Assembly: GCF_040581485.1 (NCBI RefSeq)
Contig: NC_090128.1
Coordinates: 31,650,931-31,714,930, forward strand
Reading direction: 5' to 3'
Source: Linepithema humile
Lineage: Eukaryota > Arthropoda > Insecta > Hymenoptera > Formicidae
Length of the DNA: 64,000 nucleotides
In this document: piece by piece, positions 10,095 to 19,000 of the stretch
Numbering within the stretch: position 1 is the stretch's first letter
How the letters are laid out: every line of letters begins with the position of its first letter
Notes under the pieces: generated by a model
What the model was told of the DNA's origin: nothing
What the model saw: only the letters and a program-made list of their open reading frames with translations
Databases searched by the model: none
Position numbers and translations under genes: made by a program

Positions 10095-13000
10095 ATGAGT
10101 AGTTTGACTAATTCGCGTGTTGCCAGAGATGTATTTGATGAGGATGCTATTGTTAAGAAGGAACGATGGCGTAATCTCATAGCCTTTTGGATTTTGGGGC
10201 TGTGCAACAATTATGGATACGTCGTAATGCTTAGCGCGGCTCATGACATCCTCAAAAGCAAGTTCGGTGAGGAGGTGAGTAATCATAATTTACATTTATT
10301 TACCGTAAAAAATATTGAAACTAATATCTGTCAAAATTTGTGAAGAACTTGGAGAATATACTTAATATTTTTTAATTAATTAATTTTTATTGTTGATATA
10401 AGCTGAGATCGCGGCTCAACACACACATATTATTACATATGTGTATTCTGTTTTCTAGCGTAATAACAGATTAATTTTAATATTAAAAAAGAATTTTAAT
10501 ACCTTTTTATTTAGCAATTTTTTACACACTGTTTATAAAATAGAAAATTAATTATGTTTAATTTCTAATTAAAAGTTTGATAGAATTTTACCATTTTATT
10601 GATTGCATTAATGATATCCGTTACTTTTACATTCACAAAGATGTTCTTTTTAGTCTTTACAAGCATGAAAAAATATTGAGTCATTAATAAATTATGTAAC
10701 AAAAAAAAGATTTTTTTTTTCCGAGAAATGTAATTGTTGGATGTAAATACACTAGGAATTATTAGTGTACCTGATTATACAATATGCAATCTTCGAATTG
10801 TAAAAAATGGAAAATAGATAACTCTAGATAACATTGATAGAGAAATATTTAAGAATTTAAGATTAATTACAGTACAAGAAATCAATAGAATATTTGATAT
10901 CTATTTTTGAAATTTATTGTTAGGCAGGCTACCTAAAATTCAATGGAGACACTGCTATTTTCTAGATAAATTCACATAATTATTTACATTATTGTTTTCT
11001 CCAGATAACAATAGCATTCATAATAATTGATAGTGAGTATCAGGTTCATCTTGGCATATGGTATGCCAAACGGTGCAACAAACTGCATTACTTTATTCAC
11101 AAAGACATAATTATTATTTGTACCGCAAACTCCGAAAGACTTTTAAATATTACGTCTAGTTTCTGTATTTTATAAATCTCGTCACTTTCTTATTTCTGTA
11201 AAAAAGAAGCAGAGTTTAAAGAATAAGAAATATTTTATGATAATAGCATATATTGTAAATCTTTAAATTAATTTTTACTGATATAATTTGTTATCAATAG
11301 ATATTCTTGTGCATTTGCTTTAAAATTCTCAGATTTTTTATTTTATGAATCTTTATCCGATAATAATCGGGAACACAATATCTGATAATGCAACAATAGA
11401 ATCTGCGTAAGATATTTTACATCAACAGATACTTGAAACTTACTAGTCTAGATTTTAAAGTACAATGCGTTAAAGAAACATATATACAGATTACTATTAA
11501 AAACTATTACAGACTCCTATTAAAAAATTATATTATGTGTCTCGTTCTCGATGATATTATTGTAGTCATGCTTGTCATGCCTAGTACCACAACGTTTAGC
11601 GCTTATAATTTTTTAAAACTTGGCGCCTTTCCGCCATTTGGTGTCCTCCTATCCTCATATTGTTTCGTTGTGCCGAGGCATCAAGACGTGTTAGCGATCA
11701 AAATTAAGAAGATAACGTTCTTCCAGATATAATAGGATGTCAGAACGCAAAGTTAAAAAGCGAGCGAGATCCCGATCACGGGAAGATCGTCATTCTAAAA
11801 GAAAATTCGATCAACTACAACAACATGTGGATAACCTCACAAAAATCGTCGAGAAGTTGGTGAGCGTCCAAAAAGTACAGACTGCACCAACAGTCACAAA
11901 AGAAAAAGAAAATTCGTGCAATACTAATATAATGGGTAAGTAAAAACATAAAGTCGCGAAAAAATCTTATCTTTCCACACGAAAGTTGAGAGGTTAAACC
12001 CACACGGTTTTACCATAGTCCATACGACTTACATAAGACGTCAATGTGATAAAGTTCAACAAGAACGTTAGTATCACAAATTGCACAATAAGTGCCATGT
12101 GTCTTTACATAGAGAATCGTTGTGATAAAGTTTCAATAAGAACGTTAATATCACAGATTGCACAATAAGTGCCATGCGTCTGTATATAGAGATTCGTTGT
12201 GATAAAGTTTCAATAAGAACGTTAAGATCACAAATTGCACAATAAGTGCCCTATTAAAAAATCTTCCTTTCCTTTCTTTTTGTTAGAAAACGAGGAGAAT
12301 AAAGAAAATAATCCGAACGTGGAGGAAATCGCAGATGTCGCAATCGGAAAGGAAGAGATAACGGAAATGGTTTCTGAACAAGAAAAAGACAGCGCCTTAA
12401 AAGTATTGGGAATGGATCCCAAGGATTCCAAATTCAAGCAGGTTAAATACCATCCAGAATTAAAAAATACATGGCTAAAATGGAAGAATGAAGGCCTTCC
12501 AGAGAAAAATAAGAAGGAGATTTTGGAATCTTACAATAGAAAAGGCGACTTATATATAGAAGCTCCTCAGTTAAATTTGGAAATAATTCCATTGCTCACA
12601 GAGGTTGCAAAAAAGAGGGACCAATATTTTACAGATACCCCAAATTGTGTTGGTACAGCCATAGCCGCCTTAGGTGCTGCAGTCTCCATGTTATTAGATC
12701 CTCCAGAAGAAGGATTAGATGAAGACATATTTACCGACTATATAAGCCATGCTGGGCAGATCTTAACAGATGTCTTTCATCAACAATCAATAGCGAGAAA
12801 GTCATTCATTACACCACAATTAAATAAGAGTATTAAGCCAGTGGTGGATACAATGTTCTCAGATGATTGGCTTTATGGAGATAATCTCAAGGAAAAAGTC
12901 AAGGATGTGAAAGAAATAGAAAAAGCTTGTACAAGCCTCAAAGACAAAACGCCACAAAAACACACATTCAGGTTTCGCGAACAGGGAAACTCGAAATACC

Positions 13001-16000
13001 CACCTGCGGGATACCGGCAAGTGGGTCAACAACCAAGACGTCGACAGATGAGATTCAAGACAAAACCATTCAAAACCTTCCAGGATTCGTCCAAAACAAC
13101 TCAAGCACCAAACCAATCATTGACGAAGAAATAATTCCGGTAAATAAATCAGCAGGGCGTCTTAGTTTTTTCATAGAAAGATGGAAAAGTATTACCTCAG
13201 ACAGGTATATTCTAAACTGTTTAAAGGGTTATAGAATTCCATTTATAGAAACACCGATTCAGAAATTGGTCCTTAAAGAAAAGACCTTTTCTGCTAAAGA
13301 ATAAAAAAAATACAATTAGAAATTAACAAACTCCTTAAAAAAGGCGCGATTGAGAAATGTAAAGATTGTGAGGGACAGTTTCTTTCTTCCTACTTCTTGA
13401 TTCCAAAACCTGATGGTACGAATCGTTTCATTTTTAATCTTAAAAAACTAAACAACTTTATTAACCCCCCACACTTTAAATTAGAGGATATTCGATCAGC
13501 AATGAGTTTAATATCATAAGGAAGTTTTATGGGCTCTGTAGATCTTAAAGATGCATATTTTCTGGTTCCCATCTACGAGGGTCACAAAAAATTTCTTCGT
13601 TTTAAATTCAAGGGAAAAACTTTCCAGTTTTTGTGTTTACCCTTTGGATTATGCACTAGCCCGTACGTTTTTACTAAAATTATGAAATCTGTTGTCAGTA
13701 AATTGAGACTACAAGAAATAGTGTTGGTATTATACTTAGATGATTTTTTATTTATTCACAAATCAAAAATTATATGTGAAGAAAATATAAAGAAAGCAAT
13801 AGATATTCTGAAATACTTAGGATTTATTATAAACTATCAAAAAAGTTCTTTAGTGGCTAATCAAAAATGTAAATATTTAGGATTTATTATTGACTCAGTC
13901 AAATTTTCTTTAAATTTGACAGATAGAAAAAAGAATCAGATAATAGAACTGATAAATGAATTTAAAAGCGGAAAAGCATATAAAATTAGAAAATTCGCTA
14001 AACTTTTAGGAGTTTTAACATCAACTTGCCCAGCTGTAGCTTACGGATTTATTCATTGCAAAAGATTAGAAAGACAAAAATTCCTAGCCTTAAAATTCAA
14101 TGGCGGAAATTATGAAGAAAACATCTGGATAAATGAAGCTATGTTAGAAGAGTTACAATGGTGGAAATTAAATGCGATTATTGGAACAAACCCAATCAGA
14201 ACTCAAGCTTATATGATCGAAATATTTTCTGATTCTTCCTTATCAGGTTGGGGTTGCTACTGTAATGGTTCAGATGCCTTTGGTTTTTGGAACAAACAAG
14301 AGAAGAAAAATCATATTAATTACCTTGAATTATTAGCGGCCTTTTTTGCGGTGAAATGTTTTGCGTCACAGTTATCACAATGTGAGGTGTTACTAAGACT
14401 AGATAACACTACCGCTATTGCTTACATTAATAGAGCTGGTGGTGTACAGTATCCACATCTTAGTGAGCTTGCGAGAAAAATTTGGAAATGGTGCGAAGAA
14501 AGGAAAATATGGTTAAAGGCATCATATATTCCTTCGGCGGAAAATATAGAAGCTGACAGAGCGTCACGAAATATTAATATAGATTCTGAATGGGAACTTT
14601 CTCAGAAAGTTTTCAAACAAATAGAGAAAAAATTTGGTCCTTTTTCAATAGATTTATTTGCATCTAGATTAAATACTAAATGTAAAAAATTTTATTCTAG
14701 ATTCCCGGATCCAGAAGCGCAATCGATTGACGCCTTTACTGTATCATGGGAAAAAGAGGAAAATTTTTATGCCTTTCCTCCCTTCGCACTCATTCTGAAA
14801 ACATTAAAAAAATAATTAATGATAAAGCTATAGGCACTATTGTAGTACCGTTATGGCCCACTCAATCGTGGTACCCCCTTTTTTCATCACTCCTCATTGA
14901 GCGCACTATCATATTCAAACCTAATAGTACGCTATTATGGGCTTGTTCGTTTTAGCTGCACTGGGGCAGCTCTGGGTCTGCTCTAAACAAGATAATACAG
15001 GACAAACTATTTATCTGTCCTGTATTATCCTGTGTAGAGCAGACCCAGAGCAGCCCCAGTGTAGCTAAAACGAACAAGCCCTATTATCTCCTTACAGAGA
15101 CAGGAGCCATCCATTAGGGTCCCACCTTTCATTAATGGCAGGCAGGTTATCAGGTCAGCATTCTTAAGAAAAGGATTAACAGAAGATGCGATAGATGTAA
15201 TGATCGATTCTATCACAAAAACAACGCTGAGACAATACGAATGTAGCTTAAAACGCTGGTGGGAATTCGCACATTTAGAAAAAATAGACTTATTTAATGC
15301 AAAAACGACAGAAATTATCAAATTTCTAAATAATCTTTTCAAGAAAAGTGCAAGTTATAGCACTTTAAATACTACTCGTTCCACAGTTTCCTTAATCTCA
15401 ATATATGATATTTATAAGGATGGTTTAATTAGTCGGTTCTTAAAAGGAGTATTTAAACAAAGACCATCTATTCCAAAATACGCTACAACATGGGATATTA
15501 CTCCGGTACTTAACTACATTGAAAAATTACACCCTCTTAAAGAATTGAATTTAAGGGAAGCTGGGGAAAAGGTGGTAACACTGCTAGCCTTAACAACCGC
15601 TCAGAGGCTTCAAACTCTATCGCTAATAGATATTGATAATATAGTGAAATCGGATACAGGGTTAAATATTAAAATTACAGAACGAATAAAAACTTCTAGG
15701 CCTGGAGCTTTTCAACCAGAATTAATATTACCATTTTTTAAGGAGAAACCAGGTTTATGTGTGGCATCTACAATCCTAGATTATATAGATTATACTAAAA
15801 AGTTAAGAAATAAAAATAACAAAAGGTTATTTATAGCAACAGTGAAACCCTTTGGTGCAATATCATCACAAACTATTGGTCATTGGATTAAAAGACTTTT
15901 AGGTAAAGCTGAAGTTGATACCAACCAGTTTACAGCGTATAGTACACGACATGCAGCAGTATCTGCGGCTTACAAGCAAGGAGTAAACATAACAGCTATA

Positions 16001-19000
16001 AGACGTAGTGCCGGTTGGGCACCAGGTTCACAAACCTTCTTTAAGTTTTATAATAAACCAATTCAGACTCCGAATGACCAATTTGCGCGTGTAATATTAA
16101 AAAATAAGAAAAATAATGTTAAAAAGTAAGTTCAATAAAGAAAATAAAGAATTATCACGCAAGCTCTAAAAAACTACAATAATATCATCGAGAACGAGAC
16201 ACATAATATAATTGAATGATCAAACGAGCCCGCCTTCGGCGGGCTCGTTTGATCAAAATTATATGAAGTGTCTCGTTCGAAGATGATAGGTTCTCCCCTC
16301 CATAAACATTGATTCCTTACCTTAAATTAAGACCCAAAAAACATACCCACTATCATCTTCCAGTTACCTCGTGATAATCCATGCTCTTACACAAAACAAT
16401 ATGAGGATAGGGGGACACCAAATGGCGGAAAGGCGCCAAGTTTTAAAAAATTATAAGCGCTAAACGTTGTGGTACTAGGCATGACAAGCATGACTACAAT
16501 AATATCATCTTCGAACGAGACACTTCATATAATTTTGATCAAACGAGCCCGCCTTCGGCGGTATTCAATTATATAAATCTGCCTGTTAAAACACTAAGAT
16601 ACATATTAATTGCAAGGTTTCGAGTACTTTTCAAAACTGACAATTTGTGATTAATTTAACGTTAAATAAAAAATAATAATAAAATAATAAAGTAAAAAGA
16701 TATGTTAGTGGTTTGTTTGTTATTTTTAAGAATAAAATTTTAATATTTGCATAAAAGTAATTGAATTTAATTGATAATTAATATGCATAGCTTTCTGTGC
16801 CAGTCTTTTGTCTAAATCAAAATGTCAATTAGCAATATTTCACACTCGTCTGATGCTCGTCTGATAGATAATTGAATACTTGCAAAAGTTCCATGAAAAA
16901 TTTTTTAATGGCGGTGTTATAATAGATTGATATTATAAAGTGTAATTATAAACTATATATTTTGATTTATATTGGATTAATTATTCGAATGCATTCTACG
17001 ATAAAAATAAAAAAATAATTAAAAATATCCGCGCGAAAGATAATATTTAATGATATGTTTAACAATTATATTAAACATATATGTTTAACAATGTAATGAT
17101 ATGTTTAATAATATAATAATTTATTAGCATTACACGAAAAAACTCATCGCATTTCAATAATTCATATCGTTTGACCGGATTCTCGGAGCGAATTCCAGAG
17201 TAGGAAAAAACATGTCAATATATCATCAACAAAAGTACGAAACTGTCATATATGCAATCAGCGTTCTTTCAATATGTATATTGTGTTTATAATTGATGTG
17301 TTACATAAAATCAAGGAAAAGCAAGGTTGCAATAAACAATTAGTTTATCACAACTAAAGTGTTTCTGATGCAAAATTTATTTCTTAAATATAAACTTTTT
17401 GTTATTAATAAAATAGAGAGAGCCTGTTTATATGAGGAATAGTATAACATATAAATTAAACTAATGTGTTTAGAAAAAAATCATAAAATAAGACTTGTAA
17501 TGTTCTCTTATCAAAAACTTTAATATTCAATATATTTAAAGCACTTTTTTTTTTAATTTCTTAAATTCTTTATATATTATACATAAAGGTATAGATGAAG
17601 TTAATTTGCAAGGGTTTCTCTGATTTCTCTAGGATGTCACGCCAGATACAAACAGCACGATTACAACGGGAGATCGCGCATGCAACACAGTTTCGACCGG
17701 CGCTATACTTTTAGCAGATATTATTCCATCGTTAGCGATAAAGATTACGGCGCCATTTTTGCCGTTTTTAGTGCAGTGAGTATCCACTTTATCTTTGTTT
17801 TTCAACTGCGTAGCGCTATGAAATGCATTTTTATGCGTCCTAGCGTTATTCTATGATCATTTGTTGAAACGAAGTCAGTGAGCACTGCAAACGAACATTT
17901 TCATGAAATTTGCGTTTTATATTTATTCGTTATTAATTCATGACGATTGAATTAAACATGGTACAAAATTTATTTTTTTCTTTTTTTTACAAAGTATATT
18001 CTCATTTATATTCAACACAATTATTTATTTAGTTTATCTAATTTATCAATGATTAATATTCAAATCTATGTACTCTTCTTTTGAGAATATAATTTTTATC
18101 TGAACATATGTTAAGATTTTACGCTTGAATACTTCATACGGTAATTAGCAAATTGACAGCTCAATGAATAAAAATAAACGTGTAAAGATTAATTTACATT
18201 GTGATGATTGAATGACATATGTTTAATGATAACATGATGAAATATATCGACATATGTTCAATGACGTACACATTTCTAATTATTGGATTGCCAAAATAAA
18301 ATGCAAATAATTCTAGAAGAAATAAAAAGATCATAATAACTATATTTTTAGATTTTAATTTGTATTGTTGTATTGTATTATTGTTGTGATTGTATTGTTT
18401 GAAGAAGTTTTTTATATTATTTAGTTATGAAAAATTAATAATAAATTTCTTTTGTTATGTACACATCAATTATACTTTATTGATAGAAAATATTTGTGTG
18501 ATTAAAAAAAGGTGGAAGATATATGTTATGTGTAAAATTAATTAAGTATGAAATTCAGCGTGTAATCTGAGTATTTCTGCTCATCATCGCCTCTCTTTTT
18601 TGATACTATGTTTTTTTTTTTATTAAAATCTTCGGTGCACGATGCGCGGATGGTGGAGTCTCGGATTTCGTGTAAGTCTTTTTCGCGGTTGTGGAAACTC
18701 GGTCGGCCGCAATTGTCCAAACTCTAATCGATTAATCGACTCGTTAATTACAGTGCTCGACTGGCTACCTGTGTGTTATTTTCCGCTGCAGGATTCCTCA
18801 TGGTATCGTTAAGCACTACTGAATGGCTTGCCATTATGGGCGTCGTTATAACATCGCTCTCCTCCGGCTTAGGCGAAGTTACTCTTCTCAGTTACAGTAA
18901 CGAGTTTCATAAGTAAGTACACTCTGTTATTGTACTATAATCGTTTTTGTATCTATTATAACGGAAACTGAATCTTTTTATTATTCAATTGTCAGGCGGT

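Larger units (their letters stand above)
11526..16561 (+). mobile_element. DIRS-type tyrosine-recombinase retrotransposon in CLN3 intron 1
   Basis: An about 5.0-kb element with the hallmark DIRS layout: inverted (not direct) terminal repeats, an internal complementary region before the right repeat, and gag, RT-RNase H-methyltransferase and tyrosine recombinase frames in sense with CLN3. Left repeat about 11526-11667, right repeat about 16395-16561, internal complementary region about 16172-16290. The right repeat extends past the left by a GC-rich tail, as known for DIRS-1. No target-site duplication is visible, as expected because DIRS integrate through a recombinase. Gag and recombinase are open, but the middle frame is broken and interrupted by a MITE, so this copy is probably not autonomous. 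The outer boundaries are exact only to several bases. Confidence 0.9.

Noticed and set aside
9722..10286. Minus-strand open frames of 162 and 98 codons
   Set aside because: They are the complement of the purine-rich CLN3 leader and of exon 1. The pyrimidine-rich strand gives Ser/Leu/Phe-rich translations with no domain.
11433..11732. 99-codon plus-strand frame before gag
   Set aside because: Most of it lies in the left terminal repeat of the DIRS element, so it is a by-product of repeat sequence.
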